A DNA stretch of 64,000 bases from Fimbriimonadaceae bacterium (lineage in GTDB: Bacteria > Armatimonadota > UBA10988). Below the pieces are notes generated by a model, which was not told where the DNA came from, searched no databases, and worked only from the letters and a program-made list of their open reading frames with translations. Where the stretch lies: NCBI GenBank assembly GCA_020850355.1, contig JADZEX010000042.1, forward strand, positions 34,586-98,585, in the 5' to 3' direction. Numbering within the stretch: the stretch's first letter is position 1; every line of letters starts with the position of its first letter. This document shows positions 1 through 8,883 of the stretch, in pieces. The position numbers and the translations under genes are program-made.

Positions 1-1740
1 GCCAGCGACCGCGCCTCGGCGGGACGGCGGCTGTGGCTGGCGGCCCAGCCGTACCGCCCCACGCTGGTGATCGCCCTGCTCGCCTCGGCGGCCAACAGCG
101 CCATCATGTCCTTCACGATGGTCGTCCTGCGGGGGCTCGGTGAGCAGTTCAGCGCCGGCGTCGACCCCACCGCGCTGGGCGGCACCATGCAACTGCTGGT
201 GCTGCTCGGCGTCAGCATCGCGATCGTCGACTTCCTCTATCTGTACCTCAGCGACCGCGTCGGGCAGAGCGTCGCGCGGGACATCCGGGGACAGCTCTTC
301 CGCCGCCTGCAGCACCTCTCGCTGAGCTACTTCGAGGACCAGTCGACCGGCGCGCTGATGTCCCGGGTGACCAACGACGTCAGCGTGCTGCAGAACCGTC
401 TGAGCTACGAGCTGGCCCGCCTGGTGAAGTGCCCGCTGGCGATTCTCGGGCTGGTCGGGTTCATGGTCTGGACCAACCCCCGCCTGATGCTCTCGGCGGC
501 GCTCACGATGGCTCTGCTGGCGCCCTTGCTGACGCGGTCGAGCCGCCTGATGAAGCGCCACACGACGGGGTTGCAGGAGCGCCTCTCGGACCTCACCGCG
601 CGCCTGCAGGAGAGCCTGGCGGCGATTCGGGTGGTGCAGTGCTTCGGCGCGACGGACCTCGAGATCGAGCGCTTCGAGGTCGAGAACGCCGCGGTCCGCC
701 GGGCCGCGATGCGCACCGTGCGGGTACGGGCGCTGTTGCAGCCGTTGACGCAGTTGATTGGCCTCGGCGGCCTGGCCGTGCTGTTCTGGGTGGGCAGCCG
801 CGAGATCCAGGGCGGGCGGGCCAGCGGGGCCGATGTCGTGACCTTGATGGCGGCGATGCAGCTCGTGGTCACCAACTTCAAGGAGTTCGGTCGGGCGCGC
901 CTGGCGCTCAGCGAGTCGTTGGCCGCCGCGGAGAAGATCTACGAAGTGGTCGACCAGCCGAGCGACATTGTCGATGCCCCCGGCGCGGGCGATCTGGCGC
1001 CCGGGCCGGGGCAAGTCACCTTTGCGGGCGTGGCCTTCCGGTACCGCACCGGCCACGAGGTGCTCCGGGGGATCGACCTGGAACTGCGCCCCGGCGAGGC
1101 GGTCGCTGTGGTCGGGCCGTCGGGGTCTGGCAAGTCCACCCTCGCCAACCTGATCCCGCGGCTCTACGACCCGACCAGTGGCGCGGTTCGGATCGACGGG
1201 GTGGATGTCCGGACGGTCACCCTGGCCTCGCTGCGGCGGCAGATCGGGATCGTGCCGCAGGAGACCGTGCTGTTCCGCGGCACGGTCCACGAGAACATCG
1301 CCTACGGCAAGCCGCAGGCCAGCCGCGAGGAAGTGGTCGAAGCGGCCGTCGCGGCGAACGCCGACGCGTTCATCCGAGCGCTGCCCGAGGGCTACGAAAC
1401 GCGGGTCGGCGAGCGCGGCAAGACGCTGTCGGGTGGCCAGGCCCAGCGGGTGGCGATTGCCCGGGCGATTCTGCGCGACCCGCGGATCCTGATCTTGGAT
1501 GAGGCCACCAGCTCGCTCGACAGCGAGAACGAGGCCCTGGTGCAGGAGGCCCTGGAGCGGCTGATGCGCGACCGCACGACGTTGGTGATCGCGCACCGGC
1601 TGAGCACCATCCAGAACTGCGCGCGGATCGTCGTGCTGGGTGAGGGGCGGATCCTCGAGTTGGGCACCCACGCGGAACTGCTGGCGGCGCAGGGCGCCTA
1701 CTACCGGGCCTACGGCCTGCAGGGAGGGTTCCCGGCGTGA
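1..1740 (+). CDS. msbA: Lipid A export-type ABC transporter, permease-ATPase fusion (5' partial)
   Basis: This is the C-terminal part of a half-size type I ABC exporter. The frame is open from base 1, so the true start lies left of the window; the internal GTG at 67 is not convincing as a start. The first half holds several hydrophobic helices of the permease domain. The ATPase half carries Walker A (GPSGSGKST, bases 1114-1140), the signature LSGGQ (1426-1440), Walker B ILILDEA (from 1486) and the H-loop VIAHR. Homodimeric exporters of this class flip lipid A-core or other lipids across the inner membrane. Its overlap with waaA and the following lpxK supports a lipid A role, but multidrug exporters share the same architecture, so substrate is inferred from context. 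Confidence 0.85.
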   Translation, partial: ASDRASAGRRLWLAAQPYRPTLVIALLASAANSAIMSFTMVVLRGLGEQFSAGVDPTALGGTMQLLVLLGVSIAIVDFLYLYLSDRVGQSVARDIRGQLFRRLQHLSLSYFEDQSTGALMSRVTNDVSVLQNRLSYELARLVKCPLAILGLVGFMVWTNPRLMLSAALTMALLAPLLTRSSRLMKRHTTGLQERLSDLTARLQESLAAIRVVQCFGATDLEIERFEVENAAVRRAAMRTVRVRALLQPLTQLIGLGGLAVLFWVGSREIQGGRASGADVVTLMAAMQLVVTNFKEFGRARLALSESLAAAEKIYEVVDQPSDIVDAPGAGDLAPGPGQVTFAGVAFRYRTGHEVLRGIDLELRPGEAVAVVGPSGSGKSTLANLIPRLYDPTSGAVRIDGVDVRTVTLASLRRQIGIVPQETVLFRGTVHENIAYGKPQASREEVVEAAVAANADAFIRALPEGYETRVGERGKTLSGGQAQRVAIARAILRDPRILILDEATSSLDSENEALVQEALERLMRDRTTLVIAHRLSTIQNCARIVVLGEGRILELGTHAELLAAQGAYYRAYGLQGGFPA

Positions 1741-3038
1741 TGCCAGGCCCTGGGCATTTCCTGCTGCTGCTGCTGCTCGGCGCCCTGGCCTGGCTGGGCC
1801 GGTTGCTGACGGTCAAGCTGCTGGCCCGCGAGGGGCTCCGCGAGCGGTTCGGCGGCTTGCCGGCCGACCTCGTGGCGCGCTGCCAGGGGCGCGAAGTGGT
1901 CTGGGTCCACGCCGTCTCGCTCGGCGAGACCATCGCCGCCCGGCCGCTGCTGGCCGAGTTGCGGCAACGGCGGCCAGGCGCCGTGCTGCTGCTGTCGCAC
2001 TGGACCGAGACCGGTCGCGAGGCCGCCCTGGCGGCCGGGGCCGAAGGGCTGTTCTACAGCCCGCTCGACCTGCCGTGGGTGGTGCGCCGGGTGCTGCGGC
2101 AACTCCGGCCGGCGCTGCTGGTGACCATCGACACCGAGTTCTGGCCCAACCTCTACCGCCTCAGCGCCGCGGCCGGCGTGGCGCTGGCCTGCGCCAATGG
2201 GCGGATCAGCGACAAGTCGTTCGGTCGCATTCAGCGCTGGCGGGTGGCCTGGTTCTACCGCTGGGTGCTGCGCTTCCCCGACCGGCTGCTGATGCAGTCG
2301 GCCGAGGACGCGGCCCGCGCGGTGCGGCTCGGTGCGCCTGGGGCGCGGGTGACGGTGGCCGGCAACCTGAAGTTCGACGAGGCGCACCCGGTGGTGTCGG
2401 CCGAGCGGTTGCAGCAGTGGCGGACGATCCTGGGCCTGCAGCCGGCGGAGCCGGTGCTGCTGGCCGGGAGCACCGGCCCCGGCGAAGAAGAGGTCCTGCT
2501 GGCGGCCTGGCAGGCGCTGCGTCCACAGTTTCCGACGCTGCGGCTGGTGCTGGTGCCGCGCCACATCGACCGGGCCGCGGAGATCCTGGCCCGCATCGCG
2601 GCACTCGGCGCGGTCGGCCTGCGGCGCAGCGAGCTGCCGGCGCGGGCGGCCGAGAGCGGCGCCGCGCGGGCGGTGATCGTCGGTGACACGACCGGCGAGT
2701 TGGGCGAGCTGTACGCGGTCGCGACGGTCGCCTTCGTCGGCCGCAGCCTGGTCAACCTGGGTGGCAGCAACGTCCTGCAGGCGGCGGCGCAGGGCAAGCC
2801 GGTGCTCAGCGGACCGTTCGTGCAGAATGTCCGCGACAGCGTGCGATTGTTGTGCGAGGGTGGGGTGGCACAGATCGTGCGGGACGCCGCCGAACTGCAG
2901 GCGGTGGCGGCGGGCTGGCTGGGCGACGCCGCCGAGTTGGAGCGCCTGGCGGACCGCGCGCGGGAGCTGGTGGTCGCCAACCGGGGCGCCACCGCGCGCA
3001 CCGCGCAGGCCCTCGTCGAGTTGCTCGATGCCCGCTGA
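1737..3038 (+). CDS. waaA: 3-deoxy-D-manno-octulosonic acid (Kdo) transferase
   Basis: This GT30-type glycosyltransferase adds Kdo from CMP-Kdo to the lipid A precursor on the inner face of the inner membrane. It is 433 residues, close to the usual length. It has an N-terminal membrane anchor rich in Leu, the family motif VWVHAVSLGE near residue 60, and a C-terminal nucleotide-sugar half with GGSNVLQAAAQGKPVL. The start is GTG 1737, immediately followed by ATG 1740; a GGGAGGG ribosome site at about 1722-1728 fits the GTG spacing better. It overlaps the exporter stop by 4 bases and lpxK by 11, so the three genes form one transcription unit. Confidence 0.93.
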   Translation: MMPGPGHFLLLLLLGALAWLGRLLTVKLLAREGLRERFGGLPADLVARCQGREVVWVHAVSLGETIAARPLLAELRQRRPGAVLLLSHWTETGREAALAAGAEGLFYSPLDLPWVVRRVLRQLRPALLVTIDTEFWPNLYRLSAAAGVALACANGRISDKSFGRIQRWRVAWFYRWVLRFPDRLLMQSAEDAARAVRLGAPGARVTVAGNLKFDEAHPVVSAERLQQWRTILGLQPAEPVLLAGSTGPGEEEVLLAAWQALRPQFPTLRLVLVPRHIDRAAEILARIAALGAVGLRRSELPARAAESGAARAVIVGDTTGELGELYAVATVAFVGRSLVNLGGSNVLQAAAQGKPVLSGPFVQNVRDSVRLLCEGGVAQIVRDAAELQAVAAGWLGDAAELERLADRARELVVANRGATARTAQALVELLDAR

Positions 3039-4188
3039 CGCCCGCCCGCCAGCCGCGGCGCCGTCTCGACCAGCCGGCCGGCCGACGGTCGCCGACTGGT
3101 TCCACGCGACGGTCTCCGGCGAACGCCGCGGGCTGGGTCCGAGCCTCACGCGGGCGCTGCTGCGCGGCGCCAGCCAGGGCTATGCGCTGGGCCTGACGGC
3201 GCGCGACCTGACCTACCGCTGCGGCCTGGTCCGTCCGCTGCAGGTCGACGCGCGGGTCATTTCGGTGGGCAACCTGACACTCGGCGGGACCGGCAAGACG
3301 CCGGCCGTGATGCACCTCGCGAAGCGCTTCCACGACGCCGGCGAGCGGGTCGCGATCCTGATTCGGGGCCACGGCGGCGAGCGGCTGAGCGGGGTCAACG
3401 TGGTCCACGACGGCGTCAACCGCCTGCTCGGCGTGGCCGAGGTGGGCGATGAGCCCGTGCTGCTGGCGGAACGCCTGCGCGAGGTGCCGGTACTGGTCGG
3501 CAAGGACCGCCGCCTCACCGCGAGTTACGCCGTCGAGCGCTTCGATGCCACCGTGCTGCTGCTCGATGATGGGTTCCAGTACCGCAAGCTGGCCGTCGAC
3601 GATCAAATCGTGCTGCTCGACGCGACGCAGCCGTTCGGCAACGGGCGGCTCTTCCCGGCCGGGGTGCTGCGCGACCCGCCGAGCTACCTGGCGCGGGCCG
3701 ACCAGGTCTGGCTGACACGCACCGACCACCCCGCGGCGCTGCCGGCGGAGCAGGTCCGCGCCGAGGTCGCCCGGCACGCCCCGCAGGTGCCAGTCTACCG
3801 CACGCGCCACCTGCCGGCGCGGCTCTGGCAGTTCCCCAGCGGCCAGCCGCTGGAGCTGGCGCAGCTCCGACAGCGCCGTGTGATGGCGATGGCCGGCATC
3901 GGCAACCCCGGCGCGTTCTTCGCGACGCTCGACGAAATGCAGCCGGCGGCGGTGATTCAGGAACCCTTTCCCGACCACCATCGCTTTGAGCGTGATGAGA
4001 TCACCGCGGTGCGGCAGCGGGCGGTGGCGTCCGGCTGCGACGCGGTGGTGACCACCGAGAAGGACGCCGTCCGCCTGGAGCTGTGGCCGGCTGGCGGGCC
4101 GGAGCTGTGGGTGCTCGGGATTGAGCTGGTCTTCGACGGCGCTGCCCCGACCTTTGAGGCAGGAGGCCCGGACGAGCCTGCGAAGTGA
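3028..4188 (+). CDS. lpxK: Tetraacyldisaccharide 4'-kinase
   Basis: LpxK phosphorylates the 4' position of the lipid A disaccharide precursor at the inner membrane, just before Kdo addition. The protein carries the family P-loop SVGNLTLGGTGKTP, the downstream LLDDGFQYRKLAVD block and the C-terminal VVTTEKDAVRL motif, all diagnostic for LpxK. I start it at ATG 3028 (about 386 residues, slightly longer than typical) because the frame upstream only overlaps waaA in another phase. It lies inside the waaA 3' end by 11 bases, consistent with translational coupling. Presence of lpxK with waaA implies a lipid A outer membrane. Confidence 0.95.
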   Translation: MPADARPPAAAPSRPAGRPTVADWFHATVSGERRGLGPSLTRALLRGASQGYALGLTARDLTYRCGLVRPLQVDARVISVGNLTLGGTGKTPAVMHLAKRFHDAGERVAILIRGHGGERLSGVNVVHDGVNRLLGVAEVGDEPVLLAERLREVPVLVGKDRRLTASYAVERFDATVLLLDDGFQYRKLAVDDQIVLLDATQPFGNGRLFPAGVLRDPPSYLARADQVWLTRTDHPAALPAEQVRAEVARHAPQVPVYRTRHLPARLWQFPSGQPLELAQLRQRRVMAMAGIGNPGAFFATLDEMQPAAVIQEPFPDHHRFERDEITAVRQRAVASGCDAVVTTEKDAVRLELWPAGGPELWVLGIELVFDGAAPTFEAGGPDEPAK

Positions 4189-4209
4189 CCGCTGATGGGA
4201 GAAGCGACG

Positions 4210-4941
4210 ATGCGGGATCCCGACGGACCAGCCGTCGCGGAAGCCATCGCCGAGTTGCGCGAGGCCGCGCTCGGCTGCGTTGCCTGCCAGCTGCAGGCCG
4301 ACCGCACGCAGGTCGTCTTCGGGTGCGGCAACCCGGCCACGCCGATGGTGCTGGTGGGGCAGTCGCCCGGCGAGCAGGAAGACCAGTCGGGCGAGCCCTT
4401 TGTCGGTCGCGCCGGGCAACTGCTCACGGAGTGCCTCGCACGGTGTACCATCCAGCGGCGGCACGTCTGGATCACCAACATCGTGAAGTGTCGGCCCTGG
4501 ACCCGCACCGAGCGCGGCAAGGGGCGCAACCGCGACCCGGAGGAAGATGAGATCCAGGCCTGCCGGCAGTGGATCGAGGCCGAGCTGGCGTTGATCCGGC
4601 CGAAGGTGATTGTCTGCATCGGCAAGCCCTCGGCGGAGTTGGTGCTGGGTCGGCCGATCCCGATCTCGCAGGTCCGCGGACGCTGGTTTGTCGACCACCG
4701 CTTTCGGCCGGCCTGGGTGATGCCGGTGCTGCACCCGGCGTACATCGTCCGCAAGCAGGGCCAGGCCGACTATGAGCCGCTCTGCCAGCAGCTGGCGGAC
4801 GATCTCGAGACGGCGCGACAGAAGGCCCGGCAGTTGCTGAAGGAGCCGGTGCAGCCGACCGCCGCGGAGCTGGCGAACGCCGAGCCGACGGCGCCGGATC
4901 CGCTGGACGAGGCCGATCAGCCGAGCCTGTTTGACGCCTGA
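4210..4941 (+). CDS. Uracil-DNA glycosylase, Fe-S family 4-like
   Basis: This protein of 243 residues belongs to the iron-sulfur uracil-DNA glycosylase superfamily, which excises uracil from DNA in base-excision repair. Four cysteines in the expected arrangement (C23, C26, C94, C118) would bind the 4Fe-4S cluster. The second motif HPAYI (H175) and the block SGEPFVGRAGQLL are intact. The first motif reads GQSPGEQED instead of the family 4 form GExPGxxED, so the usual acidic residue is Gln here (Q51). ATG 4210 follows GGGAGAAG at a good distance; an in-frame ATG at 4195 is an alternative. It is probably co-transcribed with lpxK, whose stop is 21 bases upstream. Confidence 0.85.
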   Translation: MRDPDGPAVAEAIAELREAALGCVACQLQADRTQVVFGCGNPATPMVLVGQSPGEQEDQSGEPFVGRAGQLLTECLARCTIQRRHVWITNIVKCRPWTRTERGKGRNRDPEEDEIQACRQWIEAELALIRPKVIVCIGKPSAELVLGRPIPISQVRGRWFVDHRFRPAWVMPVLHPAYIVRKQGQADYEPLCQQLADDLETARQKARQLLKEPVQPTAAELANAEPTAPDPLDEADQPSLFDA

Positions 4942-4982
4942 GGGCGGTGCGGGCCACGGGACTGGGAGTGAGGGAGCGTGCG

Positions 4983-5747
4983 ATGAGTGCCCTGGGTGAG
5001 CCCTGTAAGACGCTCGGCGTGCGGTGGGAGCGGCATACCAACCTCCTGCTGGCCGGGCTGCTGAACGTGCTGCTATGGACCTGGCTGGTGGCCACTGGCC
5101 GGGTTTGCGTGGCCGGCTACGTGGTGGTCGTGCTGCTGACCAAGGCGATGGTCGCGGCGGTGATGCTGCCGGCGGCCGCGCGTCGGGTGACCCTGCACGA
5201 GCACGGGCTGGTGGTCCAGAGCTGGAGCGGGCTGCACAGCTTCCTGTTCAGCGAGCTGGAGGCGGTCTATCTGGCGCTCTGGCCGCGGCCGCTGCCGCTG
5301 CCCGGCGAGCCGCCGGTGTCGCGGGTGCTGCGCCTGCAGGCCGGGCCACGGATGGCCAGCGTGCTGGACGACATCGAGGACTTCGACGGCGTGCTGGACG
5401 TTGTCAGCAACGCTGTCAACACCAACCTCGGCGCGCGGGTGACCGCCGACTTCGACGCCGGCCGCGAGGTCTGGTTCGGCCCGCTGCAGCTCCACCGCGA
5501 GCGCGGTGTCAGCGTGGGTGAGCGGACCATCGCCTGGGCCGACCTCGGTGCGGTGGGCGTGGATCGGGGGCACCTGGTGCTGGGCGACGGCCTGCGCGTG
5601 CGGTTCGGCGTGATCGCCAATCCGCAACTGCTGCTGCGGCTGTTCGACCAGCAGGGCGTCAACCTGTCCGGGCTGCGTGAGGCGCTGGCCGGGCAGGCGA
5701 CGGGCCGGAGTGAGGCTGACGCCGCGGCAAGTGACGCGGTAGAATAG
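4983..5747 (+). CDS. Membrane protein with two N-terminal helices and a PH-like region
   Basis: I do not recognise a named family with certainty. The 254-residue protein has two strongly hydrophobic segments at about residues 22-60, followed by a soluble part. That part begins with a strand pattern (VTLHEHGLVVQSW) like bacterial PH-type domains found in many small membrane proteins. A second similar strand-rich block (SVGERTIAWADLGAVGV) follows around residue 180. ATG 4983 is preceded by GAGGGAG and preferred over an upstream GTG at 4947. It sits 36 bases before a pspA homologue, which suggests a role in membrane homeostasis, but that is only context. Confidence 0.6.
   Translation: MSALGEPCKTLGVRWERHTNLLLAGLLNVLLWTWLVATGRVCVAGYVVVVLLTKAMVAAVMLPAAARRVTLHEHGLVVQSWSGLHSFLFSELEAVYLALWPRPLPLPGEPPVSRVLRLQAGPRMASVLDDIEDFDGVLDVVSNAVNTNLGARVTADFDAGREVWFGPLQLHRERGVSVGERTIAWADLGAVGVDRGHLVLGDGLRVRFGVIANPQLLLRLFDQQGVNLSGLREALAGQATGRSEADAAASDAVE
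5740..5745 (+). promoter_or_regulatory. Possible -10 element (TAGAAT) for the pspA-like gene
   Basis: TAGAAT at 5740-5745 overlaps the stop of the preceding gene and lies 39 bases before the GTG start of the pspA homologue. A weak -35 match, CTGACG at 5716-5721, sits 18 bases upstream. No sigma-54 GG/GC pair, which drives pspA in enterobacteria, was seen here. Confidence 0.25.
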
Positions 5748-5783
5748 GCATAGGGCGCCGGGCGCCGGGTCAAGGAGACGACC

Positions 5784-6692
5784 GTGGGTATCGGTCAGCG
5801 GATCAGCCGGATCATCAAGTCGAACGTCAACGACCTTCTCTCGGCCGCCGAGAATCCCGAGAAGCAGCTCGACCTGGCGATCACCGAGATGGAAGATCTG
5901 CTGCGCCAGGCGAAGCAGCAGCTCGTCGATCAGCTCGCGGTCGAGAAGCGCCTGCAACGACAGCTCGACGAAGCCGACGAGATGGCCAAGATGTGGGCGC
6001 AGCGGGCGCAGGTGGCGGTCGACAGCGGCAGCGACGAACTGGCGCGCGAGGCGCTGCGCAAGAAGCGCAACTACGATGAGCTGGGGAGCGAGTACGACAA
6101 GCAGCTCTTCGAGCAACAGCGCGCGGTGGACGAGTTGCGGGTGCAGTACAAGGAGTTGGAGCAGCGCATCAAGGACTTCCGCGAGCGGCGCCGCGGGATT
6201 GGCACCGAGCGGGTCCGGCGGGAGCGCGAAGGCGAGCGGACCGCTCGCACCGCTCCGCGGCGGATCGATGCCTCGGCGCTGCGGGACCGCAGCGCCTTCG
6301 ACAAGTTCGAGGAGATGGCCGACAAGGTCGAGGACCTCGAAGCACGCACCCAGGCGGAGCGCGAGCTGACTGACTATCTCGAGCCCGACGACACCCTCGC
6401 CGCGAAGATCGACGCCGCCGCCGACCGTGGCCGGCCGCGGCGCAGCGAGGACGAGGTCAACGTCGACATCGAGCTGGAGCAGATGCGCCGCCGCGTCGGC
6501 CGGCCGGCCGCACCGCCGCCGCCGACCGCGCCGACGCCGCCCCGGGCGCCCGGTGAGCGGCTCTCGCAACGGCGTGGCGCGACCCCGCCGGCCGAGAACG
6601 CCCCGCCGGCGGATCTGCCGCCCCGGCGCGATCCGAACGCGCCGCCTCCGGAGGATGACGACGACGGCTGGGGCCGGCGAGTCGAGCTGTAG
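5784..6692 (+). CDS. pspA: PspA/IM30 (Vipp1) family membrane-stress protein
   Basis: This 302-residue protein is a clear PspA/IM30 homologue: an amphipathic N-terminal helix (GIGQRISRIIKSNVNDLLSA) followed by a long charged coiled coil through about residue 200. PspA proteins bind the inner face of the cytoplasmic membrane and oligomerise to limit proton leakage under envelope stress. The C-terminal 80 residues differ from classical PspA: a low-complexity Pro/Arg-rich tail with repeated PPPP and PPR segments. GTG 5784 follows a strong AAGGAG at 5772-5777. It is followed after 2 bases by another coiled-coil protein of similar design. Confidence 0.9.
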   Translation: MGIGQRISRIIKSNVNDLLSAAENPEKQLDLAITEMEDLLRQAKQQLVDQLAVEKRLQRQLDEADEMAKMWAQRAQVAVDSGSDELAREALRKKRNYDELGSEYDKQLFEQQRAVDELRVQYKELEQRIKDFRERRRGIGTERVRREREGERTARTAPRRIDASALRDRSAFDKFEEMADKVEDLEARTQAERELTDYLEPDDTLAAKIDAAADRGRPRRSEDEVNVDIELEQMRRRVGRPAAPPPPTAPTPPRAPGERLSQRRGATPPAENAPPADLPPRRDPNAPPPEDDDDGWGRRVEL

Positions 6693-6694
6693 AC

Positions 6695-7684
6695 ATGAGC
6701 ATCTTCCGCGACCTGCGTAACGCCGTCCGTGAGGGCCTCGACGACCTGCTCAACGCCGGCCCGGCGCGCGATGATGTCGACGACCTGCTGGCGATGCTGG
6801 AGGGCGACCTGGCCGAGGCCCGCGCCGAGCTGGATCTGGCGATCCAGGACGGCCGCCGGCTGAGTGGCAAGCTGGCCGACGAGCAGGCGCTCGCCGAGCG
6901 CCTGCAGCAGCAGGCGCAGCAGGCGGTCGACGCTGGCGACGACGAACGCGGGCGGGAGCGGATCCGCCGGCGCCGGCGGGCGCTCCGGGGGGTCGAGATT
7001 CTGGAGCAGCAGGAGCGGCAGCACGAGCGGCTGACCGGCTACCTGCGCGACCACATCGACGCCCTGGAGGACAAGCTGCAGGAGCTCCGCCTGCGGCGCG
7101 ACTACTTCCGGACCCGGAGTCGCGTGCAGTCGTTGCGGGAGCGGTACGAGCGGTACCAGCGGGAGTACCCGCTGGACGACGCATTGGACGAGGACGAAGC
7201 CGACGGCGAGGCGGTCGCCGAGCCCGGCGCCGAGGCGCGCAGCATGGCCGAGGCGGCCGAGCGGGCCGTGGCCAGCGGCGAGGTGGTGCTGCCCGAAGCG
7301 CCCTTGCGGCCGCGCCGGCGGCGACAGCGGATGGAGCCGGACAGCGAGCAGCAGGAGCCGGCCGCCCAGCCGTTGGCGGGGCACGGCGAGCTGCCGCCCC
7401 AGGACGACGAGGGGCCGGCGCTGCGGCCGCTGCCCGAGGAGCCGGAGGAGCTGCCCGAACCCGAACCCCGCAACCTGCGCCGCGAGCGTGAGGCCCTGCT
7501 GGCCGAGATCGAGCGTCGGACCACCAGCGCCGAGGCCGAGGCGGCGATCGAAGAGGAACTGCGCCTGCTGAAAGCCGGAGGCAGCGGCCCGCCCGTGCCG
7601 CCCGCCCTGTCCGCACCACCAGCACCGCCCGTGCCGCCTGCTCCAGCGCCCGCCGAGCCAACCGATGGCGAGCCGGGACACTAA
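6695..7684 (+). CDS. Second PspA-like coiled-coil protein
   Basis: This 329-residue protein resembles the PspA homologue upstream in layout. It has a short amphipathic start (MSIFRDLRNAVREGLDDLLNA), an Asp/Glu/Arg-rich coiled coil to about residue 150, then an acidic linker and a Pro/Ala-rich C-terminus with PAPPVPPAPAP repeats. A second helical stretch near residue 270 (REALLAEIERRTTSAEAEAA) precedes the Pro-rich end. It probably arose by duplication of the neighbouring gene and may co-assemble with it, but sequence similarity outside the coiled coil is low. The 2-base gap upstream and the 20-base overlap downstream place it in the same operon. Confidence 0.75.
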   Translation: MSIFRDLRNAVREGLDDLLNAGPARDDVDDLLAMLEGDLAEARAELDLAIQDGRRLSGKLADEQALAERLQQQAQQAVDAGDDERGRERIRRRRRALRGVEILEQQERQHERLTGYLRDHIDALEDKLQELRLRRDYFRTRSRVQSLRERYERYQREYPLDDALDEDEADGEAVAEPGAEARSMAEAAERAVASGEVVLPEAPLRPRRRRQRMEPDSEQQEPAAQPLAGHGELPPQDDEGPALRPLPEEPEELPEPEPRNLRREREALLAEIERRTTSAEAEAAIEEELRLLKAGGSGPPVPPALSAPPAPPVPPAPAPAEPTDGEPGH

Positions 7685-8810
7685 GCCCGGCGCGGCGCTG
7701 CTGCCCGGCGTAGAGCGCCGGGTCGCGCGGCGCGTCTGGCCCGACGCGAGCTGCCGCCGCGACCTCGAACGGGCGGTGCGGCTGGACGAACCGGGTGCCC
7801 CCGCCGCGCTGGCCTGGGCCCTGGGGTGCGACGAGGCCCCGGACTGGTCGCGCCTCAGCGACCTGCTGGGCCCGCCGGCCGACGCGGCCAACGATGCCGG
7901 GCTGGCGCTGGCCGCCGGGTTGGCGGCAGCGGCGGGACTGACCCGGCGGCGCGGCCTCAGCGTGGCGGCCCGGCGTCACTTCCAACGCGCCGTGCTGTGG
8001 GACCCGACCAACGGCGTCGGCCACCTGGCCAGTGCGGTGGTTCGGCTGACCGCCGCCGACCGCGGTGGGGCCGTCGAAGCTCTGGTCAGCGCGGCGGCGG
8101 CGCCCCGCTTCGAGATTCCGGCCTCGCCGGCCGCGGCCTGGCTCGCCGGACGGCCCTACCTGGGCGCCGACCTGGGGCTCTGGTGGCCGCAAGAAGTGGC
8201 CGGCCTGGCGCGTTTTGTGGCGACCGCCGTGACGCGCTCCGCCGAGCGTGCCGAACTCCGCGGGCGGGACGCCGCCGGCCTCTTGGCGCCGCTGGGGTCG
8301 CTGAGCGCACAGATCCTGCGCTGCGCGCCGCCACGGCGGGCCGAGTTGCTGGTGGCCGCGGCGCTGCTGGCGCCCTGGCTACGGGCTCGCGCGACGCTGC
8401 TGGCCGACCCCGCCCCCGCGGCGGCCGCGGCGGCGGCGGTGGGGCAGTGGCTGCAGACCCGGCGCGAGCTTGGCGCGGGCTACGAACGAGCGGTGCGCCG
8501 TGAGCTTGGCGCGGCCGCCGGGGGCCTCGCGGCCGGGGCCGGCACTGCGCTCTACGGCTGGGCCCGCGCCCAGCGCCGCTGGCCGCCGCCGCTGCCGCTG
8601 TCGCTGGCGCTGCCAGGGCGGACGGTGGCCTGGCTGGGCGCCGGTTTGGCGGCGACCTCGGCCGCCGCGCTGCTGGCGCCGAATCCCGTCACCGCCCGGC
8701 TGCGACACCGCCTCGAAACCCGGCTGGCCGCTGCGGAGCAGACCGCCGTCGAGACCGCGCGGGCCGCGCTGCTGACCGTGATCGATCCCCTCCTGGCGAC
8801 CTCCGCCTGA
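7665..8810 (+). CDS. Ala-rich protein of unknown function in the pspA operon
   Basis: I do not recognise this 381-residue protein. It is extremely Ala/Leu/Arg rich. The N-terminal half looks like helical hairpins resembling degenerate TPR units (AARRHFQRAVLWDPTNGVGHLA). The C-terminal half has two moderately hydrophobic stretches (around residues 285-300 and 320-345, VAWLGAGLAATSAAALLAP) that could insert in or lie on the membrane. Its start overlaps the preceding coiled-coil gene by 20 bases, so it is likely translated with the PspA-type proteins and may be their membrane partner. Codon use and frame are consistent with neighbours, which supports a real gene. Confidence 0.65.
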   Translation: MASRDTKPGAALLPGVERRVARRVWPDASCRRDLERAVRLDEPGAPAALAWALGCDEAPDWSRLSDLLGPPADAANDAGLALAAGLAAAAGLTRRRGLSVAARRHFQRAVLWDPTNGVGHLASAVVRLTAADRGGAVEALVSAAAAPRFEIPASPAAAWLAGRPYLGADLGLWWPQEVAGLARFVATAVTRSAERAELRGRDAAGLLAPLGSLSAQILRCAPPRRAELLVAAALLAPWLRARATLLADPAPAAAAAAAVGQWLQTRRELGAGYERAVRRELGAAAGGLAAGAGTALYGWARAQRRWPPPLPLSLALPGRTVAWLGAGLAATSAAALLAPNPVTARLRHRLETRLAAAEQTAVETARAALLTVIDPLLATSA

Positions 8811-8883
8811 CCGCCGCGCTCCGCCGTCAATCGTGGTACCGTAGCGCCTGGGAACAGCTCGGGAGGAAACCAAGCGCGCCCTG

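Noticed and set aside
2683..3027. N-terminal extension of lpxK into the waaA gene
   Set aside because: The extension overlaps waaA in another frame and has random composition; ATG 3028 gives a normal LpxK length.
1710..3149. A 479-codon minus-strand frame opposite waaA
   Set aside because: Its Gln/Arg/His-rich composition is the mirror of the waaA codons; no domain seen.
2806..4734. A 642-codon minus-strand frame across waaA, lpxK and the glycosylase gene
   Set aside because: It lies antisense to three well-identified genes and has no recognisable domain.
5073..6569. A 498-codon minus-strand frame opposite the PspA gene
   Set aside because: Low-complexity His/Leu/Arg composition and no start features; shadow of the coiled-coil gene.
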